A stretch of 61,455 nt of DNA, from positions 1 through 61,455 of the forward strand of contig JAFAAV010000071.1 of assembly GCA_023426375.1 (NCBI GenBank), given 5' to 3'. This stretch comes from Actinomycetes bacterium (GTDB taxonomy: Bacteria; Actinomycetota; Actinomycetes; Actinomycetales; Micrococcaceae). The notes under the pieces are model-generated. The model saw nothing but the letters and a program-made list of their open reading frames with translations, made no database searches and was not told the DNA's origin. Position 1 is the first letter of the stretch; each line of letters starts with the position of its first letter. Below, piece after piece: positions 25,146-33,699 of this stretch. The position numbers and the translations under genes were made by a program.

Positions 25146-25436
25146 TCAGCGCAGTGACTGCACGATGAAGTACAGCAAGGGCACCAGGACAAGTCCGAGC
25201 AGCGCAATGCGTCGCAACCGCACCTCCATGCGGGCGGCATTGATCTGACGCTTGTTCCCCCCATCGTCCTTGCGGTCTTCGATGAGCGGGGCTGTCCCGG
25301 TCGCAGAATCCTGCGGCCGGGACTTTTCCATGTCCGGAGCCTGGTCCGGTTGCGAGGTGGTGTCCCCGGCGTGTCCGGAGTTGGCGGGATTCACGGGGTC
25401 AGATTCTGGATCCGGTTGCCGCGATGGCGTGGCCAC
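25146..25436 (-). CDS. small membrane protein, hypothetical
   Basis: A 96-residue protein with about 70 hydrophilic, Pro/Asp/Ser-rich residues and a single C-terminal membrane segment (IALLGLVLVPLLYFIV), so probably tail-anchored or with a cytoplasmic N-terminal region. The start is GTG, with AGGAGG six bases upstream. It follows crgA by 45 bases on the same strand and is probably co-transcribed with it. No domain recognised; a role in the cell-division locus is only suggested by position. Confidence 0.65.
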   Translation of the reverse strand: MATPSRQPDPESDPVNPANSGHAGDTTSQPDQAPDMEKSRPQDSATGTAPLIEDRKDDGGNKRQINAARMEVRLRRIALLGLVLVPLLYFIVQSLR

Positions 25437-25481
25437 GGTGTGCCTCCTGGGCTGAGAAATCTTCGGGCGCGAGACTTCGGG

Positions 25482-25928
25482 TCAGCGCCATCTGGTGGTC
25501 ATGATCAGGCCCGTCATCATGAAGACCAGGCCGATGATGAGGTTCCACACGTTGATCCCCGGGATGGGCAGGGTTCCCTGGAACAGGTAGTACACGATGA
25601 TCCACAGCAGGCCCACGAGCATGAGGCCGATCATGACCACCTTGTACCACATGGGTGTCGGCTGGGGTTCGCCGGTGCGATCACGCTTGGCGGCTTTCCG
25701 CAGAGCCTTCTTGTTCTTCTCGCCCTCGAGTTCTTCCGCGCCGTCTGCCGTGGCGGATGTGGAACCACCGTTGGTGATCGACTTCTCGAAGGCCTCCGCG
25801 TGGCGGTTGCGCGGCAGATTCTGGGCGGCCAGTTCGGTCAGCTGACGATCCTTGTCCGTGAGCGCGTACTTCTGGTTGGATTCCAGGGAGTCGCGGGACT
25901 TACCGAATCGCTTCTTGGGCTGGGACAC
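25482..25928 (-). CDS. crgA: cell division protein CrgA
   Basis: A 148-residue CrgA-family protein. In Streptomyces and mycobacteria it helps recruit or regulate septal peptidoglycan synthesis with FtsZ, PBPs and the Wag31/CwsA system. The C-terminal half has the two close membrane segments of the family, separated by YLFQGTLPIPGINVWN. The N-terminal 85 residues are charged and longer than in the minimal family members. GTG start with an AGGAGG about 11 bases upstream. Its place beside the glutamine amidotransferase gene and the pknB cluster matches conserved actinobacterial synteny near dnaA. Confidence 0.92.
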   Translation of the reverse strand: MSQPKKRFGKSRDSLESNQKYALTDKDRQLTELAAQNLPRNRHAEAFEKSITNGGSTSATADGAEELEGEKNKKALRKAAKRDRTGEPQPTPMWYKVVMIGLMLVGLLWIIVYYLFQGTLPIPGINVWNLIIGLVFMMTGLIMTTRWR

Positions 25929-26102
25929 TACTGATCATTCCTCCTGCTGCGTGGGACGTGCGGGGTCCGGGCCCCTCCACGGTACGCATTGCGAGCTTGA
26001 GACGCCGTGGGCGTGAAACCGGCGTTCAGTCTATCCGCTCGCGCGGGCGTAGACTTGCGCGATAGTTCCGTCTAATCGCTTGTACGCGCAGGAGTAGCTT
26101 TC

Positions 26103-26744
26103 GTGTCCGTGAAGATTCTCGTGGTGGATAACTACGACAGCTTTGTCTACACCCTGGTGGGATACCTCCAGCAGTTGGGTGCCGAAACCACGGTGATCCG
26201 CAACGACGACCTCGATGTCGCCGCCGTGACCGCTTTGGCGGGGGAGCACCAGGGCGTGCTGTTGTCCCCGGGCCCCGGTGCGCCGGCGGATTCGGGCGTG
26301 TGCCCCGACCTGATCCGCTGGGCCGAGCAGACCAAGACCCCGCTACTGGGTGTGTGTCTGGGCCACCAGGCGCTGGGCGAAGTCTACGGCGCCAGCGTGG
26401 GTCACGCGCAGCAGCTCATGCATGGCAAGACCTCCCAGCTCGTCCACCACGGCACCAGCGTGTTCGCGTCCGTCCCGTCACCCTTCACGGCAACCCGTTA
26501 TCACTCCCTAGCCGTCGACGCCGCTACGGTCCCGGATTGCCTCGAGGTCACCGCGACCACCGAGGACGGTCAAGTGGTCATGGGACTCAAGCACCGCACC
26601 GCGCCGCTGCACGGTGTGCAGTTCCACCCGGAATCCGTGCTGACCGAGGGCGGCTACCTCATGCTGGGCACATGGCTGGAAGAAGTGGGCCAGGAAGGCG
26701 CCGAAGCCGCAGCCGCGGGACTGTCCCCGCTCATGACCGCCTGA
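26103..26744 (+). CDS. glutamine amidotransferase, anthranilate/aminodeoxychorismate synthase component II
   Basis: A 213-residue class I glutamine amidotransferase. It releases ammonia from glutamine for PabB or TrpE. The nucleophile is C85 in GVCLGHQALG, and the His-Glu pair is in VQFHPESVLTEGG. VVDNYDSFVYTL is the typical N-terminus of PabA/TrpG. The locus upstream of pknB is where actinobacteria usually carry this gene, commonly named pabA or trpG; which pathway it serves, or both, cannot be told. GTG start, with AGGAG upstream. Confidence 0.92.
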   Translation: MSVKILVVDNYDSFVYTLVGYLQQLGAETTVIRNDDLDVAAVTALAGEHQGVLLSPGPGAPADSGVCPDLIRWAEQTKTPLLGVCLGHQALGEVYGASVGHAQQLMHGKTSQLVHHGTSVFASVPSPFTATRYHSLAVDAATVPDCLEVTATTEDGQVVMGLKHRTAPLHGVQFHPESVLTEGGYLMLGTWLEEVGQEGAEAAAAGLSPLMTA

Positions 26745-26807
26745 GCCGCTCCACCCGCAAAGTCCGTCCGCTCCAGGGCCCATCAATCCATCGCGGCCGC
26801 AACGAAA

Positions 26808-26841
26808 ACGCCGTGCTCCCCGAGAAGGGGGAGCACGGCGT
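26808..26841. terminator. convergent terminator between the amidotransferase and pknB genes
   Basis: The arms ACGCCGTGCTCCCC (26808-26821) and 26828-26841 match perfectly with a six-base loop. Both neighbouring genes point into it. Confidence 0.8.
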
Positions 26842-26858
26842 CGTCGTGTGTAGTGTGA

Positions 26859-28841
26859 TCAGCGCGACCGCGAAGGCGCCGGGGTCGAGCGTTCTTCTTG
26901 CTCGGCTGAGTCATTGCCGGACGATTCCGGCTCCGCCGAGGGCGTGGGCGCAGCGGAGGTGGGTTCCTCGCTCGGCTCCTCGCTGGGTTCGGGGGTGGGC
27001 GTGGGAGACGGGGTGACCTGACGCGCGATGGTCAGGGTGACCGTGGAGCCCTGGGCCACCGAGGAGCCGGCCGGAGCCGATTGCTCGAGTACGGTGTCCG
27101 TGGGCTCGTCCTCGGAATCCCGAACCGCCACGTTGAAACTCAAGCGCACATCGTCGGCACGCAGCGCGTTCTCGGCCTCGGCGCGTGACATGCCCACCAC
27201 ATCCGGCACGGTGACCCGACCGGTGGACACCTGCAACTGCACCGGACTGTCCTTCTCGACCGACGTGCCACCGGCGGGATCGGTCGACATCACCACGTTT
27301 TCGGGCACCGTGGCGCTGTTCGCCGTGCTGACCACGCCCACGCTCAAACCCGCTTCGCGCAGCGAGTTGCGCGCGTTGTCCAGGGACTGGCCGACCAGGT
27401 CGTTGGGGACGTCCACGTTCGCGGGACCATCGGAGACTGTCACCGCCACGGTGGAACCGGCCGCCACCTGAGTACCCGAGGACGGATCCATCTCGATCAC
27501 GTGCTTCTCCGGCACGGAATCACTGTTCTCGGTGCTGAACGTGGGTTCGAGTTGGGCATCACGCAGCGTGTTCTCCGCCGTGGTGCGGTCCATTCCCACA
27601 ACCTGGGGTACGGACACCATGGCGGGCTGTTCCACTTGCTGGTTCTGCCACCACTGCACACCCAGGACTCCGCCGATGCCCAGTCCCGTGATGAGCAGCA
27701 CGATCAGAACCGCGGGGAGGATCCATCCGCCCCGGCTCTTCTTCTCACGGTCTTCGGATGCCGCAGCCATCGCGCCCTGGCGGACGTCCTCGGTGTCCTC
27801 ATCCGGATCGAGTTCATAGTGCACCGGGTCTTCGCCCGCGTATGCAGGCTGCTCAGCGGTTTCACTGCGCCCCGCGGCCACCACGGCACCGGCGGCAGCA
27901 CCGGCCCCCACCGCGGGCAGGGTCTTGGTGCTGGTTTCTGCCGTCTTGGTCGGATCCATGGCCTGGGTGGCCTCGAGATCGTCGGGCAACTCCACGAGAA
28001 CGGTACGCAGCGCGCGTCGCATCTGAGCGGCGTCGGAATAGCGATGGTCGCGGTCCTTGGCCAGCGCCTTCTCCATGAACCGGTCCACGGACTTGGGTAG
28101 CTGGGGGTTCAGCGCGGACGGCGCGGGAGGCGCGTCCCGCACGTGCTGCGCTGCGATCGCGACCGAGGACTCGCCCACGAACGGTGCGCGGCCGGTGAGC
28201 ATCTCGAACAGGACGCACGCGGCCGAATAGAGGTCCGAGCGCGGATCGACTGCGGCTCCGCGTGCTTGCTCGGGAGAGAGGTACTGGGCGGTACCCAGGA
28301 CTGCCTGGGACTGCGTGAGTGCGGCCTGTGTGTCTTCGACCGCGCGTGCGATGCCGAAGTCCATGACCTTGACCCCGCCGTCCGGGGTGACCTTCACATT
28401 GGCAGGTTTGATGTCTCGGTGCACGATGCCCGCGCGGTGGCTGAAGGACAGGGCATCGAGGATGCCGAACATGTACTCGATGGCCTGCTCGGGATCGATG
28501 CCCTTGCCGTGGATCAGTTCCCGCAGTGTCTGACCGGGGACGTACTCCATCACGATGTAGGGGCGGGTCACACCATCCGGGCCCTGGGGTTTGATCTCAC
28601 CGGTGTCATAGATCGACACGATCGTGTGATGGTTGAGCGAAGCCACAGCCTGGGCCTCGCGCTGGAACCGCTCGTGGAACGTGTCGTCCGCGGCGAGTTC
28701 TGGCCGCAATACCTTGATGGCGACACGACGCCCCAGACGGACGTCCTCACCCAGGTGCACGGTGGCCATACCACCGCGACCGATGACCTCACCGACCTTG
28801 TACCGGTCGTTGATCAGGTCGGGCATTGCGGGCATCGCCAT
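26859..28841 (-). CDS. pknB: serine/threonine protein kinase PknB with three PASTA domains
   Basis: A 660-residue transmembrane kinase. The kinase domain occupies residues 1-275: glycine loop IGRGGMATVHLG, catalytic HRDIKPANVK, DFGIARA and the activation loop through GTAQYLSPEQARG. A juxtamembrane region of about 100 residues is followed by a single membrane segment (ILPAVLIVLLITGLGIGGVL), then three extracellular PASTA repeats (VPQVVGM, VPNDLVGQ, VPDVVGM), then a Pro/Ser/Glu-rich tail. PASTA domains sense muropeptides or lipid II. Mycobacterial PknB has four. Starts six bases after the pknA stop; last gene of the operon. Confidence 0.95.
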   Translation of the reverse strand: MAMPAMPDLINDRYKVGEVIGRGGMATVHLGEDVRLGRRVAIKVLRPELAADDTFHERFQREAQAVASLNHHTIVSIYDTGEIKPQGPDGVTRPYIVMEYVPGQTLRELIHGKGIDPEQAIEYMFGILDALSFSHRAGIVHRDIKPANVKVTPDGGVKVMDFGIARAVEDTQAALTQSQAVLGTAQYLSPEQARGAAVDPRSDLYSAACVLFEMLTGRAPFVGESSVAIAAQHVRDAPPAPSALNPQLPKSVDRFMEKALAKDRDHRYSDAAQMRRALRTVLVELPDDLEATQAMDPTKTAETSTKTLPAVGAGAAAGAVVAAGRSETAEQPAYAGEDPVHYELDPDEDTEDVRQGAMAAASEDREKKSRGGWILPAVLIVLLITGLGIGGVLGVQWWQNQQVEQPAMVSVPQVVGMDRTTAENTLRDAQLEPTFSTENSDSVPEKHVIEMDPSSGTQVAAGSTVAVTVSDGPANVDVPNDLVGQSLDNARNSLREAGLSVGVVSTANSATVPENVVMSTDPAGGTSVEKDSPVQLQVSTGRVTVPDVVGMSRAEAENALRADDVRLSFNVAVRDSEDEPTDTVLEQSAPAGSSVAQGSTVTLTIARQVTPSPTPTPEPSEEPSEEPTSAAPTPSAEPESSGNDSAEQEERSTPAPSRSR

Positions 28842-28847
28842 ACTGGG

Positions 28848-30656
28848 TCACCCCTCGGTTCCGGTGCCGCTACCGGAACCCTGCGCGCTGTCATTGACAT
28901 CCTGCTGACCCTGGGCGGCATCCGGGCGCGGAGCCTCGGCCACGCTCTGCAGCTGGCCGTTGGCGGGTGACGACGCCGCGTCGTCGGCCGGACCGGCGGC
29001 AGCTTCAGCTGCGGGGGTGGCCGCAGAATCAGCGGCCTCGGGAGCCTGGGTGGCCTCCGGCTCCTGGGGAGCCTGCGTGGGCTCGGCCGGCTGGGGAGCC
29101 TGTGTCTGCTCCGGTGCGGGATTCTGCGTGGCCGGAGAATCCTGCGCGGGGGCCTCCGTGCTCTGCTGGCTGCCGCCCCCGTTGCCGCCGTTGTTACCGT
29201 CGGCTTCGGGGGACCACGCCACGTACAAAATCACGGTGGAACCGACTTCTACTTCAGTCCCGGCTTCCGGATCCGAGGAGATCACGGTGCCGTCGGGGCT
29301 ACCGCTGCCCTGCTGCAAACGCTTGTCGACGTTCACACCCAGCTGAGCGATCTGGTTGGCGATCTCATCACCGTTCTCACCCACGATGCTCGCGGGCAGA
29401 GCCACCATCTCCGTGCTGGGACTGGCCGTGGATGACGTCACGGTGCCCTGCGGGGTCGAATCGCCGTTGTCACGATTGCCCAGGGCCCACAGACCGAAGA
29501 TCAGACCGCCCAGCAGGAGCAGCACCAGGGGCAGCGCCCAAGGCCACACGGACTTCCGACGACCGGCCGATTCGGAACCGCCCTTGCTCGGAGTGCCGGA
29601 GTGATCCACGGCATCGAACTGCGCGGTGGAGGGGTGGGCGCTGTACTTGGGGTCCGGCCTGTTTGCGGCGGCTGCGGAACCAACGACAGCCGGGGCGGCT
29701 GCCGACCCCGTGGACCGCGGCATGGGACGGGTCTGATCATCCTTGACCGGCGCCATTGCCTCGGTGGCCTGGTCGTCGTCCTCGTGAGCGGAGAGGAACG
29801 GAGCCATGCCGGGAACCATGGCCACGGCGGACTTCACGTCATTGCGTCGCAGCGCATCCACGGCGTTGGCCAGTTTGCCGGCGTTCTCAGGACGGTCCTG
29901 CGGGTCCTTGGCGAGCATGGACATGATCAGCGCGCGCACGGGCTCCGGAACGCTGTCCGGAAGCGGCGGCGGCGGATCATTGACCTGTGCCAGGGCAATG
30001 GCGATCTGGGACTCACCCGTGAACGGGCGCTTCCCCGCCAGCAACTCATAACCGATGATGCCCAGCGAATAAATGTCGGAAGAACCCGTGGCGGTCTGGC
30101 CGGTGGCCTGCTCCGGAGCCAGGTACTGGGCCGTGCCCATGACCTGGCCGGTGGCCGTCAGCGGTACTTGATCCGCCAGACGAGCAATACCGAAGTCAGT
30201 GACCTTGACCCGGTTGTCCGGGGTGATGATCAGGTTGCCCGGCTTCACATCGCGGTGCACGAGTCCCTGAGCGTGTGCCGCGGCCAACGCACGTGCGGTC
30301 TGACCGATGTAGTTCAGAACCGTGTCCGGCTCGAGCGACTTCTTGCGGTCGATCACGTTGGACAGCGGATCACCGGGGACGAGCTCCATGACCAGGAACG
30401 CCGAGCCCTCGTCCTCGCCGTAGTCGAAGACATTGGCAACGCCTGGGTGGTTGAGCAGGGCAGTGTGCCGTGCCTCGGCACGGAACCGTTGCAGGAACGT
30501 GGGGTCCCCGTTGTACTCGTCCTTGAGGATCTTGACGGCCACGATCCGGCCCAGGACCTGGTCCTTCGCCTTCCAGACCTCGCCCATGCCGCCAATGGCG
30601 ATACGTTCCGTGAGCGCGTAGCGGCCGCCCAAAATGGTGTTCGACGATGGCCTCAC
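28848..30656 (-). CDS. pknA: serine/threonine protein kinase PknA with PASTA-like domain and long tail
   Basis: A 602-residue transmembrane kinase. The kinase domain is at about 1-270 (IAIGGMGEVWKAKD, HRDVKPGNLII, DFGIARLAD, GTAQYLAPEQATG). A cytoplasmic linker, a membrane segment (PWALPLVLLLLGGLIFGLW) and one extracellular PASTA-like unit (IVGENGDEIANQI through GSTVILYVAW) follow. About 110 residues rich in Ala, Pro, Gln, Glu and Thr make up the C-terminus. Mycobacterial PknA has no extracellular PASTA, so this architecture is unusual. GTG start overlaps the pbpA stop as GTGA. It should control cell shape and division proteins. Confidence 0.93.
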   Translation of the reverse strand: MRPSSNTILGGRYALTERIAIGGMGEVWKAKDQVLGRIVAVKILKDEYNGDPTFLQRFRAEARHTALLNHPGVANVFDYGEDEGSAFLVMELVPGDPLSNVIDRKKSLEPDTVLNYIGQTARALAAAHAQGLVHRDVKPGNLIITPDNRVKVTDFGIARLADQVPLTATGQVMGTAQYLAPEQATGQTATGSSDIYSLGIIGYELLAGKRPFTGESQIAIALAQVNDPPPPLPDSVPEPVRALIMSMLAKDPQDRPENAGKLANAVDALRRNDVKSAVAMVPGMAPFLSAHEDDDQATEAMAPVKDDQTRPMPRSTGSAAAPAVVGSAAAANRPDPKYSAHPSTAQFDAVDHSGTPSKGGSESAGRRKSVWPWALPLVLLLLGGLIFGLWALGNRDNGDSTPQGTVTSSTASPSTEMVALPASIVGENGDEIANQIAQLGVNVDKRLQQGSGSPDGTVISSDPEAGTEVEVGSTVILYVAWSPEADGNNGGNGGGSQQSTEAPAQDSPATQNPAPEQTQAPQPAEPTQAPQEPEATQAPEAADSAATPAAEAAAGPADDAASSPANGQLQSVAEAPRPDAAQGQQDVNDSAQGSGSGTGTEG

Positions 30657-32098
30657 TTGTTCAACACCGCCTCAAAGAGTTGCTTGGCGCTCGGACTGGT
30701 CAACTGCGCACCGGTGGTTACGTCCACATCTTCGATAACCACTGCCACCGCAATCTGGGGGTCGTTGGCAGGTGCAAACCCAGTGAACCACGAGTCGTTC
30801 AATCCTGCTTCGGTTCCCACCTCTGCGGTGCCCGTTTTGCCGCCTACTTCCACACCGGGAACAGCCGCACCACCGGCGATACCGTCGTCCACGACCTGGA
30901 CCATGAGGTCCTTGACGGTCTGCGCGGTCTCAGGGTCCGTGGAACGTCGCAACTGCTCGGCCTCGAAGTCCTGGATCACGGACAGGTCCGAAGAACGCAC
31001 CGTCTTCACCAGCTGGGGCTTCATCATCACGCCGTCGTTGGCGATCGCGGCGGACATCATGGCCACCTGCAGGGGAGTGGTGCGTACGTCGTACTGGCCG
31101 ATGGAGGACAAAGCGAGCTGGGAGTCATTCATGTCCTCCGGGAAGAGTGAGGGAGTCACCTGGAGCGGGATGGACAGGTCCTGCCCGTACCCGAAGTTCT
31201 CTGCGGTGTCGCGGATGGCGTCCTGGCCGAGATCCATGGCGATGGAGGCGAACGGCGTGTTGCAGGACTGTTCCAGCGCGAATTCCAGATTCACCTCGGT
31301 GCGAGCGGCGCAACCACCCTGGCGGTAGTTGGGCAGCGTGACCGTGGTGCCGGGCAGGGGAAGTTCCGCAGGGTTGGGCAGTGTGGAATCGGTGTCGTAC
31401 TGACCGGATTCCAGTGCCGCCACGGTGTCGATGATCTTGAACGTCGAGCCCGGGGAGTAGAGGTCACCCGCAATCGCGCGGTTCTCGAACGGTTTCTCGG
31501 GGTCGCTGTTGAGCTCGTCCGCGGCGGCCACTACGTCGTCGGTGTTGTGCGAGGCCAAACGGTTGGCGTCGTATCCGGGGCTCGAGGCCATGGCCAGGAT
31601 TTCACCGGTCTGCGGGTTCACAGCCACGATCGATCCCTTGTGACCTTCCAGCAGGTCGTGGGCGGTGCGCTGCAATTCAGGATCCAGTGTCAGCTCCACG
31701 GAGGCTCCGCTCGGCTGATCACCGGAGAACAGCGAGACCACGCGGTTGTAGAACTGCTCATCGGAAGCACCGGAGAGTTGCTCGCCCATGGCCGCCTCAA
31801 GGCCGGTTGCACCGTAGACCAGGGAGAAGTATCCCGTGAGATGCGCGTACAGCGGTGAGCTTTCATACACACGCTGGTGCTCGAAATCGTCTTGGGAGGG
31901 GACCGACTTGGCGATCTCCTCACCGCCCACCAGGATGGAGCCTCGGTCCGAACCGAATTGTTCGTAGAGGGCGCGGTTGTTCCAGGGGTTGGCTTCCAAC
32001 GACTTGGCGGCGAAGAACTGCACGTACGTCAGCGCCAGGAGAAGGACCACCACAATGGCCACGGACGCGAACCACACTCTGCGGATGGCTGTGTTCAC
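30653..32098 (-). CDS. pbpA: penicillin-binding protein PbpA (class B transpeptidase)
   Basis: A 481-residue class B PBP. One N-terminal membrane anchor (VWFASVAIVVVLLLALTYV) is followed by the dimerisation domain with RGSILVGG and a transpeptidase domain with S-T-F-K in SPGSTFKIID, S-C-N in EQSCNTPFA and KTG in GGKTGTAEVG. It cross-links peptidoglycan together with the glycosyltransferase RodA encoded just upstream. GTG start overlapping the rodA stop (GTGA), and its own stop overlaps pknA (GTGA). Confidence 0.95.
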   Translation of the reverse strand: MNTAIRRVWFASVAIVVVLLLALTYVQFFAAKSLEANPWNNRALYEQFGSDRGSILVGGEEIAKSVPSQDDFEHQRVYESSPLYAHLTGYFSLVYGATGLEAAMGEQLSGASDEQFYNRVVSLFSGDQPSGASVELTLDPELQRTAHDLLEGHKGSIVAVNPQTGEILAMASSPGYDANRLASHNTDDVVAAADELNSDPEKPFENRAIAGDLYSPGSTFKIIDTVAALESGQYDTDSTLPNPAELPLPGTTVTLPNYRQGGCAARTEVNLEFALEQSCNTPFASIAMDLGQDAIRDTAENFGYGQDLSIPLQVTPSLFPEDMNDSQLALSSIGQYDVRTTPLQVAMMSAAIANDGVMMKPQLVKTVRSSDLSVIQDFEAEQLRRSTDPETAQTVKDLMVQVVDDGIAGGAAVPGVEVGGKTGTAEVGTEAGLNDSWFTGFAPANDPQIAVAVVIEDVDVTTGAQLTSPSAKQLFEAVLNK

Positions 32099-33699
32099 GG
32101 TGTTCCCCCTTCCGAGGACGACGTCGATCGGTTCGGTGGCGTGGAGCCGGAACGGCCACTGATTCGAGAAATGACTTCGGTTGCGGTGCCGGTGTCGTCG
32201 TTGCTGTCCCGTGTGCCCGCAACCGAGGAGGACAGCTCGGTGGTGGGCTCGGAATCCCTCAGGTCCTCGTCCAGGTCCTGATCCTCGCGACTGGCCTTCA
32301 CATGGGCCTCGAGCTCGGCGTAGTCCTCGTCCGTGGCCGGCCCGGTCAGGATGGGGCGGCGCGCCGTGTGCGAGATGGCCAGCAGTACCGCGGTGATGAT
32401 CCAGTTGGACAGCAACGAGGAACCACCGGCGGACATGAACGGCGTGGTCAGACCGGTCAGGGGCAGCAACCGGGTCACACCGCCGATGACCACGAGCAGC
32501 TGAATGATCATGAGGGCGGACAAACCCGCGGCCAACAGTTTGCCGAATGCGTCACGGGTACCCAGAGCGGCACGCAGGCCGCGGCTGGCGAACAACAAGA
32601 ACATGGACAGGATGGCGCCCAGCCCGATGAGGCCGAGCTCTTCACCGAAGGCCGTGATGATCATGTCCGAATTGGCGTACGAGACGAGGTCCGGCCGGCC
32701 TTGACCGAGGCCCTGACCGAACAGACCGCCGGATGCCAGGCCGAACAGTCCCTGCACGATTTGGCCGGAGCCACCGGGGGCGCGGTTGTAGATCTCGGGT
32801 TCGAACGCCTTGAGCCAGGAATCGAGTCGCAGGCTCACGTGAGAGAAGATCTGGCTGGCGACGAAGCCGCCCACCAGCATGAGGCTCACGCCCAGAACGA
32901 TCCACCCGATCCGGCCGGTGGCCAGGTAGATCATGACCAGGAACAGGCCGAAGAACAGGATGGCGGTACCCAGGTCTCGCTGCAGTACCAGCACACCAAT
33001 GGCGATCAGCCACGCAGCGAACATCGGGGCGATGTCCTTGAAGCGGGGCAGACGTACGGGGCCGATCTTGCGACCGGCCAACATGATGAGGTCGCGGTTG
33101 GTCGAGAGATATCCGGCAAAGAAGATGGCCAGCGTGATCTTGGCGATTTCGCCCGGCTGGAACGTCCGTCCGGCCACGGAGATCCAGAGGCGGGCGCCGT
33201 TGATCTCGACTCCCAGTCCCGGAACCATCGGCAACAGCAGCAGTAGCGCGGAGAGCAACAGACACGTGTACGTGATCTTGCGGAGTCTGCGGTGGTCCTT
33301 GAGGAGCCACAGCACTGCGCACGCGACCACCATGGCCAGCCCGGTCCACACCACCTGGGTGTCGGAAGCAGTCTGGCCCGTGGACAGATCGATGCGATGG
33401 ATCATCGCCAGTCCCAGCCCGTTGAGGGCCACGGCGAGGGGCAGTAAATACGGGTCTGCATAGCGGGCGCGGATCCACAGCACCACGTGAATCAGGAGAC
33501 CGCCACCGGCGAGAACCGCCCCGCTGGTGATGATGCGCGCCGGATCCTCAGTGAGTTGATCGGGGTCGACCAGAATGTTGGCGCCGATCCCGATGGCCAG
33601 GGCCACCAACAACAGCAGTAATTCGGTGATCCGCCGGGGCTTGGGCGTGACCTGCTCCTCGGGCGCGTTGGTCGGAACGTTCGTGACGGCGTTGCTCAC
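32095..33699 (-). CDS. rodA: RodA/FtsW-type peptidoglycan glycosyltransferase
   Basis: A 534-residue SEDS-family membrane protein with about ten or more segments; it polymerises lipid II. Conserved SEDS stretches include WRDLGTAILFFGLFLVM-like LQRDLGTAILFFGLF in the middle, AFGEELGLIG, and GLTTPFMSAGGSSLLSNW near the end. A charged cytoplasmic C-terminal tail of about 90 residues, rich in Ser, Thr and Asp, follows the last membrane segment and could be a kinase target. GTG start overlapping the pstP stop as GTGA, one of three successive GTGA overlaps in the operon. Confidence 0.95.
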   Translation of the reverse strand: MSNAVTNVPTNAPEEQVTPKPRRITELLLLLVALAIGIGANILVDPDQLTEDPARIITSGAVLAGGGLLIHVVLWIRARYADPYLLPLAVALNGLGLAMIHRIDLSTGQTASDTQVVWTGLAMVVACAVLWLLKDHRRLRKITYTCLLLSALLLLLPMVPGLGVEINGARLWISVAGRTFQPGEIAKITLAIFFAGYLSTNRDLIMLAGRKIGPVRLPRFKDIAPMFAAWLIAIGVLVLQRDLGTAILFFGLFLVMIYLATGRIGWIVLGVSLMLVGGFVASQIFSHVSLRLDSWLKAFEPEIYNRAPGGSGQIVQGLFGLASGGLFGQGLGQGRPDLVSYANSDMIITAFGEELGLIGLGAILSMFLLFASRGLRAALGTRDAFGKLLAAGLSALMIIQLLVVIGGVTRLLPLTGLTTPFMSAGGSSLLSNWIITAVLLAISHTARRPILTGPATDEDYAELEAHVKASREDQDLDEDLRDSEPTTELSSSVAGTRDSNDDTGTATEVISRISGRSGSTPPNRSTSSSEGGTP

